A stretch of 64,000 nt of DNA from Porphyridium purpureum (lineage: Eukaryota; Rhodophyta; Bangiophyceae; Porphyridiales; Porphyridiaceae). The notes under the pieces are model-generated. The model saw nothing but the letters and a program-made list of their open reading frames with translations, was not told where the DNA came from and ran no database searches. The translations under genes and the position numbers were made by a program. The stretch spans positions 4,340,001-4,404,000 of the forward strand of contig VRMN01000001.1 of the NCBI GenBank assembly GCA_008690995.1, given 5' to 3'. This document shows, one piece after another, positions 27,684 through 36,598 of this stretch (positions within the stretch are counted from its first letter, which is position 1; each line of letters opens with the position of its first letter).

Positions 27684-29072
27684 ATGGCGCGAGGAACCGA
27701 TGGGAGTTTGGCTTGTGATGGTTTGACTCGCAGGCAAGCCATGGGTGTGACGGCAGAACACGTAGGAGCGCGCATCATGTGTAGCAAAGCGAACGAGAGA
27801 GGGAGGACGCAAGGGGGTGGATTTGCGTGTGCGAGTTGGACGAGGATGATAGGGGAAGTATGGCTGGATCGATTGGATAGATACACGAAACGTCGGGATG
27901 GGTTTATGATTCTGAGCGCGTTCGTGCTGCTGTTTGTCGCCGTGAGCGGGAGTTTCGTGATCGTCCGGGTGCCGTACACCGAGATTGATTGGGTGGCGTA
28001 CATGCAGGAGGTGGCAGGCGTCCTGGAGGGCGAGCGCGATTATATAAAGCTCCGCGGAGATACGGGGCCACTCGTGTATCCAGCAGGCTTTGTGTATATT
28101 TACTCGTTCCTTTTCTACGTCACAGATGCTGGCGTGAATGTGCAGCTCGCACAATGGATCTTCCTCGCCGTCTTGTTGTGTACGGTGGCCGTCGTGCTCG
28201 GTTTTTACCGCGTCGCGATCACGTCGCAACCCGGATTGATGCCACCCTTGGTTGTCATGTTGCTTGTGGCCTCGCGCCGGGTAATGTCTCTGCATGTGCT
28301 TCGCTTATTTAATGATTGCGTCGAGGCGCTGCTTGCCTACGCATCCATTTTGCTTTTTGCGCATAACAAGTGGGCGTTCGGTTGCGTGCTCTACTCCTTG
28401 GCTGTCTCTGTCAAGATGAATGCCCTCCTTTACGCTCCGGCGCTGCTGATGCTGTTGCTTCAGGCAAATGGAGTGGCTCGAACTATAGGTTACCTGTCGA
28501 TCTGCGCGGTTGTTCAGATTGTTTTGGGCCTACCGTTTCTCATCAGCCACCCAGTGCAATACCTCACCAAGGCCTTTGAATTGAGCAGGGTATTCGAGCA
28601 CAGGTGGAGTGTCAATTACGCGTTTCTTTCCATTCCTACATTCACCAGCAAAGGCTTGGCGCTCGTGCTACTCCTTGGCCACCTCGCCACGCTTGCCTGG
28701 TTTGGGTCGCGAGAAGTTTGGGGGCGGAAAGTGCACCCGGTACGCAGTACTGGTCGCGCCGCTGCGCTGGATGCAGACTACGTCTTGAGAGTACTGTTCA
28801 CGTGCAACTTGATTGGGATAGCCTTTGCTCGCACCCTGCACTACCAGTTCTACGCCTGGTACTTTCACACCCTGCCGTACCTGCTTTGGCGCGGCCGGCT
28901 CCCATTTGCTCTGAAGCTGGCCGTCCTGCTTGGAATTGAGATGGCATACAACATCTACCCTCCGCGCGCGTGGTCATCGATAGTACTTCATGTGTGTCAT
29001 GCCATTACAATTGCGGCTCTGAGCGCCACGTCGTCCGTGAGCAAGAGCGAGACCAGCAAACATAATCACTAA
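27684..29072 (+). CDS. ALG3: ALG3 alpha-1,3-mannosyltransferase (GT58)
   Basis: 462-residue multi-pass ER membrane protein. It adds the sixth mannose, in alpha-1,3 linkage from dolichyl-phosphate-mannose, to the lipid-linked Man5GlcNAc2 precursor of N-glycans. Family signatures are the luminal YTEIDWVAYMQEV, the GPLVYPAGFVYIYSFLFY loop, LRLFNDC, SVKMNALLYAPALL, the HRWSVNYAFLS segment and the late FARTLHYQFYAWYFHTLPYL. About ten hydrophobic segments are visible. The length matches other ALG3 proteins, but the first 54 residues look nonconserved and the in-frame ATG at 27846 (MIGEVWLDRLDRY) may be the true start. Its presence implies full-length N-glycan precursors. Confidence 0.95.
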   Translation: MARGTDGSLACDGLTRRQAMGVTAEHVGARIMCSKANERGRTQGGGFACASWTRMIGEVWLDRLDRYTKRRDGFMILSAFVLLFVAVSGSFVIVRVPYTEIDWVAYMQEVAGVLEGERDYIKLRGDTGPLVYPAGFVYIYSFLFYVTDAGVNVQLAQWIFLAVLLCTVAVVLGFYRVAITSQPGLMPPLVVMLLVASRRVMSLHVLRLFNDCVEALLAYASILLFAHNKWAFGCVLYSLAVSVKMNALLYAPALLMLLLQANGVARTIGYLSICAVVQIVLGLPFLISHPVQYLTKAFELSRVFEHRWSVNYAFLSIPTFTSKGLALVLLLGHLATLAWFGSREVWGRKVHPVRSTGRAAALDADYVLRVLFTCNLIGIAFARTLHYQFYAWYFHTLPYLLWRGRLPFALKLAVLLGIEMAYNIYPPRAWSSIVLHVCHAITIAALSATSSVSKSETSKHNH

Positions 29073-29117
29073 AGACAAACATCCACCGAGCCCTCACACG
29101 CATACGACGCATATGCA

Positions 29118-29182
29118 ACCACCACCACCACCACCACAACAACAACAACAACAGCACCAACAACAACAACAACAACAACAAC
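29118..29182. repeat. CAC/CAA trinucleotide tract
   Basis: A run of CCA/CAC triplets grading into CAA triplets, with one CAGCAC interruption. It lies in the 135-base spacer between ALG3 and LAS1 and ends 25 bases before the LAS1 ATG. Confidence 0.95.
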
Positions 29183-29207
29183 GGTGACGACGGGGGCCAC
29201 CATCAGA

Positions 29208-30989
29208 ATGGAGGAGGATGGCGGCGGCGGTGCTGGCGTTGGTGAGACGCATCACCACCACGAGATCCGGGAGAAGGCACACGTGGTGGCATGGCAGACA
29301 TGGGACGAGTGGGAGCCAGTGTGTCGTGCGTTTGTGCGTTGGGATTCCGATGCGGCCCTGGCGATGCGCGCCGTGCGCACGGTACGGGCGTGGCGGTCGT
29401 CACGGGGCCTACCGCTGATTGTCGACACCACTGCGCAGCTCGTTGAGCTGCTCCTTATGAATGATTGTAGTGAGACGAGTTTACACTCGGACGCAAAGGT
29501 AAGCTCCTTGCCCCCGCACGCAACCAGGCTTGCGCTCGCGTTGGCGTTGACCCGGTTCGTGAATGGTCTCACTGAACATCACCAGCGCGGCAAGTATGCA
29601 AGATCTGTGGCCATGATCGCGAAGGGCATGGACCTCCCCCCGCTGCTTGTCGAGCTGCGCCACGACGCTACGCACAAGACACTGCCGAGTCTTGACGCTC
29701 TGCGGTTTGCGTCACGGCAGTGTGTTCGATGGATGATTGACAAGTACTGGCTTCCGCAGGCAGAGCGCGTGGATATTTTGCTGCTCGCCGATTCGTTTCG
29801 GCCCATGCTGGCTTCCCTGGCAGAATGTGTCCGAAAGAAACGATCTAGGCGCAAGGTGGAAGACCAGTTGGCCAAGATTCTTGGCGTCTGCTCTGAATAC
29901 AGAATGGAAAACGTGCTCGTACCCTTGCTAGTGAAAGAGCACTTGTGCCTCGCGCATGAGGATGATTCAATTTTGGACGCTCGAGTGGCGCGGAACAGGT
30001 TTGACCTAGCTTACGCGCAGTGGGCGCCGCTGTTGATAGATTTGAGCGTCTGGCGCCCAGGCTTTGGTCGTGCCCTGGTCATGTATATCTTAGAAGCTGT
30101 GTGTTCTGGCGGTTCTCTCGGTCGCAGGGATCAGAAGTGGGTCGGCATGTTATGGCTGCAGCATCTGCTAGGCAAGCAATCTTTACTTTTGGTGAAGCTG
30201 ACAAATAAGAATGTGGACCAAATCGGCGCGAAACTTCTGAATAAGAGCTCACATGTCCTGCGGCAATTGCTCAATCCACAACATGTCTTGCTGCGTTTAT
30301 GCAGTTTGAGCGGGGGCGAATACACGGATGGGCCGCCAGCAGAGTTAACCCTTGAGGTCGCCATCAACTATCTTAATTGCATCGACATGGACCCTGAGGT
30401 TGATTTTTGCCTTCGTGAAATGCTGAAGTGCGCGGTGCATGGTAACTTGCGTCTGGAAAATGCGAGCGGCGGTCGCACGTCGCAGATATCTGGTGAACCT
30501 CTGAGAGCTGAAACAGTCCCGGACACGTTTGTGGACGAGTATGAGCGCAAGGTGCGTGACGTACTTGCAAAAGTACAGGGTAGTTCAAGTAGAAACGCCC
30601 TTGCTGTGCAAAAGTCGATCATCAAGCGGTCATCGGGCGGCAGGGCAGCGCAGCCTGTCGGGAGCCCGTGGAGGTTGGAGGAAGCTGTGAGTGTCGAGCA
30701 GCTGAGAAGACAGTCACGTGGCGCCTCCATTCTGCAATCTGTTTACAGTACATTCGTATCGTCTAGTTCGCGCTCAACGGAGGACTCCAATAGGGATGAA
30801 TGCGGGTCGGGAGACGCGACGCTGGAGAATACTGTGACTGACAAATCTGACTCTCTTGATGACATCATGGACTCCGGGTATGTTCCTGCCAGTGATGTTA
30901 TCTTTCCAGACGCAGCACCGGTCCAGTTGTCTTCCGGCGTACTGCATTTGCTTCCGCGTTTAGTGAATGACATGCTGCAAACGTCGTGA
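29208..30989 (+). CDS. LAS1: LAS1-like pre-rRNA processing endoribonuclease
   Basis: 593 residues. The N-terminal 180 form a HEPN nuclease domain of LAS1 type. Early conserved residues lie in WDEWEPVCRAFVRW, and the catalytic RHxxxH motif is RHDATH at 151-156 in ELRHDATHKTLPSL. LAS1 with the kinase Grc3 cuts the ITS2 spacer during large-subunit rRNA maturation. The rest is helical (about 190-420) and then Ser-rich and acidic, as in other LAS1 proteins, which are poorly conserved there. The ATG at 29208 (MEEDGGGG) is the first in frame after the triplet tract. AATAAA lies at about 31006, shortly after the stop. Confidence 0.88.
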   Translation: MEEDGGGGAGVGETHHHHEIREKAHVVAWQTWDEWEPVCRAFVRWDSDAALAMRAVRTVRAWRSSRGLPLIVDTTAQLVELLLMNDCSETSLHSDAKVSSLPPHATRLALALALTRFVNGLTEHHQRGKYARSVAMIAKGMDLPPLLVELRHDATHKTLPSLDALRFASRQCVRWMIDKYWLPQAERVDILLLADSFRPMLASLAECVRKKRSRRKVEDQLAKILGVCSEYRMENVLVPLLVKEHLCLAHEDDSILDARVARNRFDLAYAQWAPLLIDLSVWRPGFGRALVMYILEAVCSGGSLGRRDQKWVGMLWLQHLLGKQSLLLVKLTNKNVDQIGAKLLNKSSHVLRQLLNPQHVLLRLCSLSGGEYTDGPPAELTLEVAINYLNCIDMDPEVDFCLREMLKCAVHGNLRLENASGGRTSQISGEPLRAETVPDTFVDEYERKVRDVLAKVQGSSSRNALAVQKSIIKRSSGGRAAQPVGSPWRLEEAVSVEQLRRQSRGASILQSVYSTFVSSSSRSTEDSNRDECGSGDATLENTVTDKSDSLDDIMDSGYVPASDVIFPDAAPVQLSSGVLHLLPRLVNDMLQTS

Positions 30990-31106
30990 CCCATGGATCT
31001 CGTTTCAATAAAATGATTGTGAATTTTCAACGGAGCTGATCTCGGACAGAAAAGGGTGCATCCCAACGCAAGGAAAAGGCAGGCGTCTGTCGGGATCCAG
31101 ACGGCG

Positions 31107-31994
31107 ATGGCGAGCGATACGGCGAATACCGGATCGGCACGATATCCAATTGCATATTTGCCTGGCTTCCATTGGCAGTGGCGCGGTACCGTGACGTCAC
31201 TGTTCCATCGACGAGGGGCAATCCCACGTGCTGTTCCAGCACGAAGGAACAGGGCAGGAAGACGGCGAGCGAGTGTTTGGGCCGCAAGCATTGACGAAAA
31301 CAGTTCTCAAGATAAAGATGGCATGGATAATAATTATTCAGCTGCAGCGGTGATAGAGAGGTGGCGGACTTCTCAGCAGCAACAGCGGATGGAAGCGCTT
31401 CAGCGTGGTGTTCGGTGCGTTCTGCTGGTATCTCGGACGTGTCGCCGCGCAGTGTACTTGGAGCACTACATGAATATGATTATGTCCGCAGAGATAGCAC
31501 AGCAAGAGCTTTTGAGTAATCAAGGCAGTGTTCCACCGGATGAAAAGCTGAAGGACCACGTCAAGAATCTGCTGGTTCTCTCGGCCGGCATGGAGAATGA
31601 CCCTGGTGAGCGCCTACCCCTGGAATACATGCGCGCAGCCGCTGCCCGCGGAGTGGATCTTGCAGAGCAGAACCCATGCGCAGTGCTGCAGCCATGGATT
31701 GACTTTGAGACGTCCGACCTCGTGGTGTGTTTGAGCGCGCCGCTACGTGAACAGGTGCTGGAGCTCGCGCTGCAGAGCGTCGACCGTGCAAAAGTGCTGG
31801 ACCTAGAAAGACGCGTAGTAACGTATGACTCACTAGTTCAATGCCATTTCGAGTCGAACCAGTGCGTCGATCTTCCTGAAATGGACCGATTTTTTGATAC
31901 CGAGTCGGAGTTCCAAAAGGTTTTTGCACAGCTCGAGGCGTGCGCACGGCCGCTGCTTCGCAGCCTTCTTGTGTATGGGAGATGCGCCTTGTAA
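31107..31994 (+). CDS. Unidentified protein, plastid-type leader
   Basis: 295 residues from the ATG at 31107. The N-terminal 60 are rich in Ser, Arg and Ala with few acids (SLFHRRGAIPRAVPARRNRA), resembling an organelle transit peptide. The mature part is helical and mixed in charge, with landmarks VIERWRTSQQQQRMEALQRG, YLEHYMNMIMSAEIAQQELL, PWIDFETSDLVVCLSAPL and a C-terminal LEACARPLLRSLLVYG. The DLVVCLS segment faintly recalls low-molecular-weight phosphatase folds, but the CX5R active-site loop is absent, so this is not proposed. It converges on the glycosyltransferase gene with 42 bases between stops. Confidence 0.75.
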   Translation: MASDTANTGSARYPIAYLPGFHWQWRGTVTSLFHRRGAIPRAVPARRNRAGRRRASVWAASIDENSSQDKDGMDNNYSAAAVIERWRTSQQQQRMEALQRGVRCVLLVSRTCRRAVYLEHYMNMIMSAEIAQQELLSNQGSVPPDEKLKDHVKNLLVLSAGMENDPGERLPLEYMRAAAARGVDLAEQNPCAVLQPWIDFETSDLVVCLSAPLREQVLELALQSVDRAKVLDLERRVVTYDSLVQCHFESNQCVDLPEMDRFFDTESEFQKVFAQLEACARPLLRSLLVYGRCAL

Positions 31995-32036
31995 AAATTA
32001 TGTTGTCGTAGAACGAAGGATGGACGCCATCAGACT

Positions 32037-33275
32037 CTACCATGATACCGTACTATCCACGTAGGGATTGGCGGTCACAGTGCGCGGTACATGGCGCACA
32101 AGAAAATCAACAATCTCATAGAGTGACCGATTGGGTCCAGTTGGATCTTGTGCAGTCCCTGCAACAACATTGTTAGCTCGTACTATCGAACGACGCATAG
32201 TGTCGAGTTGATCCGGAGACTCAATGATGTCCACCAGGTGGTCAATCGAGCGGCAAGATATGCCTTTGCTCTGCTCCAGTGCGCGTCTCAAAACCGGTTG
32301 CTCTTGCGCCATGACGCGGAAGCCAAAAAGCGGGAACAAGACCGGAACACACAACACATCGGCCTCTGCGGTTACGCCGGGGCCAGGCTTTGCAATGATC
32401 GCCTCGGCACGTGCCATGAGGCCTGCTAGCTGCTCTGTGTCAAGATACCCGTGGAGCTCGAGCGTCGTCGGCCCTGCACTCGGCTTTACGCCAAAGGAGC
32501 TTTCGAGGAGCTGTTTTAGACGCCGATTTTTGGCACACACGACCGCGAGAGTGCAGTTGCATTTTCGATCAATCACAGCTTGTACAATCCGGAAGACCAA
32601 ACCCGTCGGTGGTAAGCCGCCGAACAAGACCACGATCAGTTTGTTGTTACCTTTACCGGTTCTGGATTCTGTTGCGCGGTCGGATGCGAGAGCTGCTGCG
32701 GCCTCATAAAACTCTCCGCGCACCAGCATACCAGACGTCTCCTGGACATGTGTGTCCGGCCATCCGAGCTGTCGCGCCTGCCGTGCAACCTCGCGAGTCG
32801 GGCAGAAACAGATCTGGCGCTGATCTTGCAGCCACGGATGCTCTTCGCTATGCTCAAAATCAGTGATAACGGTCAAATAAGGGATGTGTGGTAGCGCATA
32901 CAGCAGTGCCGGATTGAGGAATGGCACGAAAGAGACGACCAAATGCACGACGCCGCCAGTTACTTGCAGATTGTCGATCGATGACTTCATCTGCCGAGCC
33001 AGCACACGCTGTGAAAGAGGCTGCATCGTGCGCGCGAGCCAATAAAGAATCGACGTAAGGCCGGGCAGCCCGCTCATCACTGCTGCGTTATAAACACGAT
33101 CAGCGTTTGTCGCGCCTGCCAGCTGGGATCCATCGACGAGCTCGATGCGCAGCTGCACATCGCCAAACCTCGCCCGCGTTTCATGGCGCAGCAAAGCATC
33201 ACGTAGCGCGAGCGCCGAAGCATAGTGCCCGGCGCCACCGCTCCCGTACACAAAAAGCACTCGCGCTGTCAACAT
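32037..33275 (-). CDS. MGDG-synthase-like glycosyltransferase (GT28)
   Basis: 412 residues. The N-terminal half has the glycine-rich VLFVYGSGGAGHYASALAL loop of the MGDG synthase/diacylglycerol glucosyltransferase group, then PYLTVITDFEHSEEHPWL, where these enzymes have a VVTDF segment. The C-terminal half is a GT28 UDP-sugar site: LIVVLFGGLPPTG, LELHGYLDTEQLAGLMARA and AIIAKPGPGVTAEADVL, close to the KPGPGTIAE motif that binds the nucleotide sugar. The ATG at 33275 begins directly with the fold (MLTARVLFVYG), so there is no transit peptide. It may act outside the plastid or not be the main MGDG synthase. Sugar donor and acceptor are not shown by the sequence. Confidence 0.85.
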   Translation of the reverse strand: MLTARVLFVYGSGGAGHYASALALRDALLRHETRARFGDVQLRIELVDGSQLAGATNADRVYNAAVMSGLPGLTSILYWLARTMQPLSQRVLARQMKSSIDNLQVTGGVVHLVVSFVPFLNPALLYALPHIPYLTVITDFEHSEEHPWLQDQRQICFCPTREVARQARQLGWPDTHVQETSGMLVRGEFYEAAAALASDRATESRTGKGNNKLIVVLFGGLPPTGLVFRIVQAVIDRKCNCTLAVVCAKNRRLKQLLESSFGVKPSAGPTTLELHGYLDTEQLAGLMARAEAIIAKPGPGVTAEADVLCVPVLFPLFGFRVMAQEQPVLRRALEQSKGISCRSIDHLVDIIESPDQLDTMRRSIVRANNVVAGTAQDPTGPNRSLYEIVDFLVRHVPRTVTANPYVDSTVSW

Positions 33276-33737
33276 GCGTAAGGTTCCATATCGATCCCGG
33301 CGGTCCGAACGGTGTTATGGTCTTTCCAGAAGGGTGCGCTCGGATGGGCCACGCACGAGCTGAGCTTCAAGCCACTGTCTTCTTGTACTTTTACCTCCGC
33401 TTGGCGTGTGCGCGTGTCCGGGCAGTTGAGCTCTGGTAATAGCATACAATCTAGTCTGCTTCCTGGTCGCGGATCGAATAGAGAGAACGAGAAAGAGAGA
33501 GAGAGAGAGAGAGAGTCGACTCTTTCTAAGTGTGTCTAGAGCCTTCGTCGTCTGCGGCGTCAGGAATACATTCAGGCGCATCGATACTACGCGAGCAGCC
33601 TTCCCAACGCGTCTCCCACCTCTCTGTGTCTCTCTCGCGCTGTCTGCATGTTCATTCAACACATGTTTGCGTACGACAATCCTCAAACGTCAGCTAGATG
33701 GGGTGTTCACTTGTAGGGTTTGCATGTTCATAGAAGA
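33276..33737. promoter_or_regulatory. Upstream region of two divergent genes
   Basis: Region between the glycosyltransferase start (minus) and the MOG1 leader (plus). It carries a GA tract and pyrimidine-rich stretches. No gene is supported. Confidence 0.45.
33494..33515. repeat. GA dinucleotide repeat
   Basis: About eleven uninterrupted GA units, preceded by imperfect GA-rich sequence from 33480. Confidence 0.9.
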
Positions 33738-33884
33738 ATGAGCGTGTTTTGTGACAAACAAACAAAACTGTACTCCTGGCTGTATCTCGGGGATTGCGAT
33801 GACACCGCGCTGGCGCAGGCGCACGTTTGCCTGGTCGACGGTGTCCAGACATATCGATTGTCTATGTCCGCGACGGCGCGATGA
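33738..33884 (+). other. Possible upstream ORF overlapping the MOG1 start
   Basis: An ATG at 33738 opens a 48-codon frame that stops at the TGA 33882-33884, overlapping the MOG1 ATG (33881) in an ATGA. The peptide starts MSVFCDKQTKLYSWLYLGD and has no known family. The overlap would allow termination-reinitiation control, or it may be chance; transcript ends are unknown. Confidence 0.35.
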
Positions 33885-34429
33885 CGGTGGCGCGGCGCGA
33901 GCTGTACGGCGGCGCCATGCTCATGGAACTCCCGGAGCGCATGCTGGACGCCAGCGCGATCAGGCAGGTGCCAGACCATCAGATGGTTTACGTCGACCCG
34001 CAAGGCGACGCGAGCGTGATTGTCGAGCTGCTCGAGCTGGAGGCACAGGTGGAACAGACGCGTGACGCGGCTTTATTCCATGCACGAGTTTATGTGCGAG
34101 ACTGTGGTGGGGAGCTGGTCGACGCCAATAACGAGCTTTTAAGTGCGCAAATTGAAGTCTCGCCCGAGCTGCACGCGTCGTGTTGGATGGTCGAGGCCAC
34201 TATGAATGCCGCCAAATTCAATGAAGACCCAAGCCTTCACGCACAGCGTGTCCGCGTCATGCTCGCAGTGCTCAGGATTACGCGCGTCGACACGGACTTG
34301 CTCTTAATTGTGAATGACCCGATTGGCAGCCAAAGTGACAACCTTCCATTCCTGACCATGCGGCAATTCCAGGACATGGTCAAGTCAATCACCATCGCCG
34401 ACTGGGGACTTTTTGGAGGGGATTCGTAG
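33881..34429 (+). CDS. MOG1: MOG1/RanGRF-like Ran-binding nuclear transport factor
   Basis: 182 residues. MOG1 proteins bind Ran GTPase, release its nucleotide and help nuclear import. The family's opening is plain: MTVARRELYGGAMLMELPER, then MLDASAIRQVPDHQMVYVDP and VIVELLELEAQVEQ, which match the conserved LYGGA, LRQVPDHQEVF and IIELLE blocks. The C-terminal half holds the remaining strands and helices (LLIVNDPIGSQSD, MRQFQDMVKSITIADWGLF). The ATG at 33881 lies six residues before ELYGG, as in other MOG1 proteins. Length is normal. It converges on the lumen-type protein gene with 88 bases between. Confidence 0.92.
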   Translation: MTVARRELYGGAMLMELPERMLDASAIRQVPDHQMVYVDPQGDASVIVELLELEAQVEQTRDAALFHARVYVRDCGGELVDANNELLSAQIEVSPELHASCWMVEATMNAAKFNEDPSLHAQRVRVMLAVLRITRVDTDLLLIVNDPIGSQSDNLPFLTMRQFQDMVKSITIADWGLFGGDS

Positions 34430-34517
34430 CGGTATGGTTTTAGATCAGGCACTCTCCTCGCCCACGAGAGAACGAGACGCACATTTTCCAGCCTAAAAAC
34501 TCACTACCCACGTCTTT

Positions 34518-35198
34518 CTACTCGTTCCGCGCCAGGATGGCGAGCACCTCCTTGTAAATGCCAACTGTTTTGTCAAGAGCCTTTTTCCCATCCTCGATCA
34601 GCTTCTCCTTGGTGGGGCGAAGCTCAGAAAAGTTGACCGAGTAGAGCTGGAAGTCGACACCAGAAATACCGTCCAACACAAGATTATACTTTTCGTTGAG
34701 CTCCTCAAGGTCCGCGTCGCTCACGTCGTCGCGTTCCGAAAGCGACTTCCACACGGCCATGAACGCCTTCTTGATGTTAAACAGCGGCGAGGATTTTCCC
34801 ACAGTTCCCAGGTACCGGCGCACAATGTCTCCATCGAACGCTTTGGTGCGCTCGGTCCAGTTGCGTTCCAGATCAAGCATGACGTCGTATCCTGCGTCGA
34901 TCTGTGAGCGATACTCCTCCAGGCTCTTCACGCGAGGCTTGCTCTCCGCCTTCACGACTGCTACGGAGCCCGCATGCAACCCCACAGCCAATCCGGCGCC
35001 AACGAGGGCGCGCCACGAGGACGAGATGACGCCCCGACGAGACAGATGCGTCGAATCGTTATCACGCAGGCTCATCTGGGGCCGGGCACGCGGCATTCTC
35101 GAGCGATCAGCCGCGCAACGGCTCGCTGGGCCTGGCACCACTTGTGCCAGGCGAGGAATTGGCGCATGAGGGTGCGCAAAAGCTGCACGCGCCTCCAT
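34518..35198 (-). CDS. Predicted thylakoid-lumen helical protein
   Basis: 226 residues. The N terminus looks bipartite: a basic Ala/Pro/Arg-rich stretch from the ATG at 35198, then a twin arginine (LSRRGVISSSWRALVGAGLA) before a hydrophobic run ending in SVAVVKAES, with an Ala-x-x-type cleavage site. This is the pattern of proteins sent into the thylakoid lumen by the Tat route. The mature part of about 145 residues is all helix (SLEEYRSQIDAGYDVMLDLE, LEELNEKYNLVLDGISG, KKALDKTVGIYKEVLAIL), which would suit a four-helix bundle such as PsbQ-like proteins. No decisive PsbQ motif is seen, so the family is left open. Confidence 0.8.
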   Translation of the reverse strand: MEARAAFAHPHAPIPRLAQVVPGPASRCAADRSRMPRARPQMSLRDNDSTHLSRRGVISSSWRALVGAGLAVGLHAGSVAVVKAESKPRVKSLEEYRSQIDAGYDVMLDLERNWTERTKAFDGDIVRRYLGTVGKSSPLFNIKKAFMAVWKSLSERDDVSDADLEELNEKYNLVLDGISGVDFQLYSVNFSELRPTKEKLIEDGKKALDKTVGIYKEVLAILARNE

Positions 35199-35408
35199 GA
35201 TGTCTGCACTTCCTCACGTTCAACCGCGACCAAATGCATACGAGTTGCGCATCTCGTGAGCTGCAGCTCGAGCTGTACATCGCACTGTCCTTACACTGTG
35301 ACGACGGAGAGACGGCGGACGGACATGCGCGCCCTGCACTGGTGCGCGTGACGGCGTTCTTCGGCTGTGGGTGAGAGATATTCGGAACAACCTTTAGTTA
35401 TCACATGT

Positions 35409-36191
35409 CTAAAGCGCGAGAAATTCTCGCCACGTGTCCAGTTCAGCTTGCATTTTTTGCAAAAGAACCTCGATCGTCTTGATCTGCTCCGTGGGATCGT
35501 CTCGCTGCAAGGTTCGCACATCTTGAACGAGGCAGTAAATCGCGTAACCAGCAAAGGCAGCCTGGATACCGGCCCCGCCATATTTGGCGACATTTGACAT
35601 GACCTTGGATGCGTTTCCAGCAGCAATAGTGACGTCATCGCCCGCGGCATATACACTGGTAAGTGCCATGCTCGCGATCTCGTCGCCGAACTCGGAAGTC
35701 GTGACCACAGTTGAAGATCTCGCGATCTCGCGGCCAAGCTTGATTGCATTGGATATCGGTGACAGTGCATGCAGAGCCACGTACGCGCCCTGATTCAAGA
35801 CGTCTTTCTGAAGACTATTCATGGCGTCCGAAAACTCCTCCATGCGTTCTCGCTCTTCATCGATGCATCTTTTCAACTGATTCAGTTGCTTCTTTTTCAG
35901 GATACATTCGGTGCCCTTTGTTCCAGCGCCTACAAGTCCGCCTGCGATACCTGTTCCGGTTGCAACGTATCCGACTATCACCGCAGCGCCAATGGGACCG
36001 GTTATTAGAATAGCAGCTGTCGCGCCTATCCCGACGAGAGCCCCGGCGACGCCCACGGACGATCCCGCTACGTATGCCGCACGGCAGTTCCGCGTATGCA
36101 TTTTCATATCAGTCAAAATTTGCTCGCATTCCTCAATCGTGCGCTCTCGCGCCCTCAACAGCTTTGCCCCAATTTCGAAAAGATTGGCCAT
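35409..36191 (-). CDS. Apolipoprotein L-like membrane protein
   Basis: 260 residues with the layout of the ApoL family: an N-terminal helix (about 10-35), a glycine-rich hydrophobic hairpin (about 40-95: VGVAGALVGIGATAAILITG and IVGYVATGTGIAGGLVGAGT), a charged coiled coil (KKQLNQLKRCIDEERERMEE), a central helical part, and a final hydrophobic helix plus coiled coil (AGIQAAFAGYAIYCLVQDV, then LLQKMQAELDTWREFL). The NCRAAYVAGSSVG block and the YCLVQDVRTLQ block line up with ApoL1 counterparts (DCTIANVVSSSTG; VYLVQEWKHLQ). Animal ApoL proteins associate with intracellular membranes and some form ion channels; the role here is unknown. No signal peptide. Start ATG at 36191. It shares a short upstream region with the glycine-rich gene at 36599. 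Confidence 0.85.
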   Translation of the reverse strand: MANLFEIGAKLLRARERTIEECEQILTDMKMHTRNCRAAYVAGSSVGVAGALVGIGATAAILITGPIGAAVIVGYVATGTGIAGGLVGAGTKGTECILKKKQLNQLKRCIDEERERMEEFSDAMNSLQKDVLNQGAYVALHALSPISNAIKLGREIARSSTVVTTSEFGDEIASMALTSVYAAGDDVTIAAGNASKVMSNVAKYGGAGIQAAFAGYAIYCLVQDVRTLQRDDPTEQIKTIEVLLQKMQAELDTWREFLAL

Positions 36192-36598
36192 ATTGTGGTC
36201 GTGCCTCCGTCCTTAGCTTCACGTCTTGCAGCTTCAAGTCCCTTCCCTTTTACCTCGCCGCTCTGTCGCGTTGGCCCCGCCGCGTTATGATCTTTATATA
36301 CCGCTGCAGTACAGGCATTCAGTTTCCCACTCTGTGCCGCCCGCGCTTCATGTCACTTTTTTTTCCGCAGCCCATCTTCCCACGCTTTGCGACCCTTCGT
36401 ACAGAAACATTGACCCAGCAAGGCACAAAGAAAGAAAAAAAAATTGCTGATCCATGCTTTCCTGGAGAAACGGGAACATTATTGACGGAATGAACATGGG
36501 TATTAAACGAGATGGAAAAACGAACACGAGGCGCTCTTCAACGACTGTGCTCGAGTTGAAGTCAACGAAGAGAAAGGTTCCAAGCTCGCGCTCGAAAA
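36192..36598. promoter_or_regulatory. Bidirectional promoter of the ApoL-like pair
   Basis: 407 bases between two outward ATGs, with an AT-rich patch (GATCTTTATATACC near 36290) that could serve as TATA for the minus gene and an A-rich run near 36430-36445. No gene is seen inside. Shared control of the two neighbours is inferred from the spacing. Confidence 0.5.

Noticed and set aside
29116-29290. CAC/CAA tract read as coding poly-His/Gln at the LAS1 start
   Set aside because: No ATG precedes the tract in the LAS1 frame; translation most simply starts at 29208.
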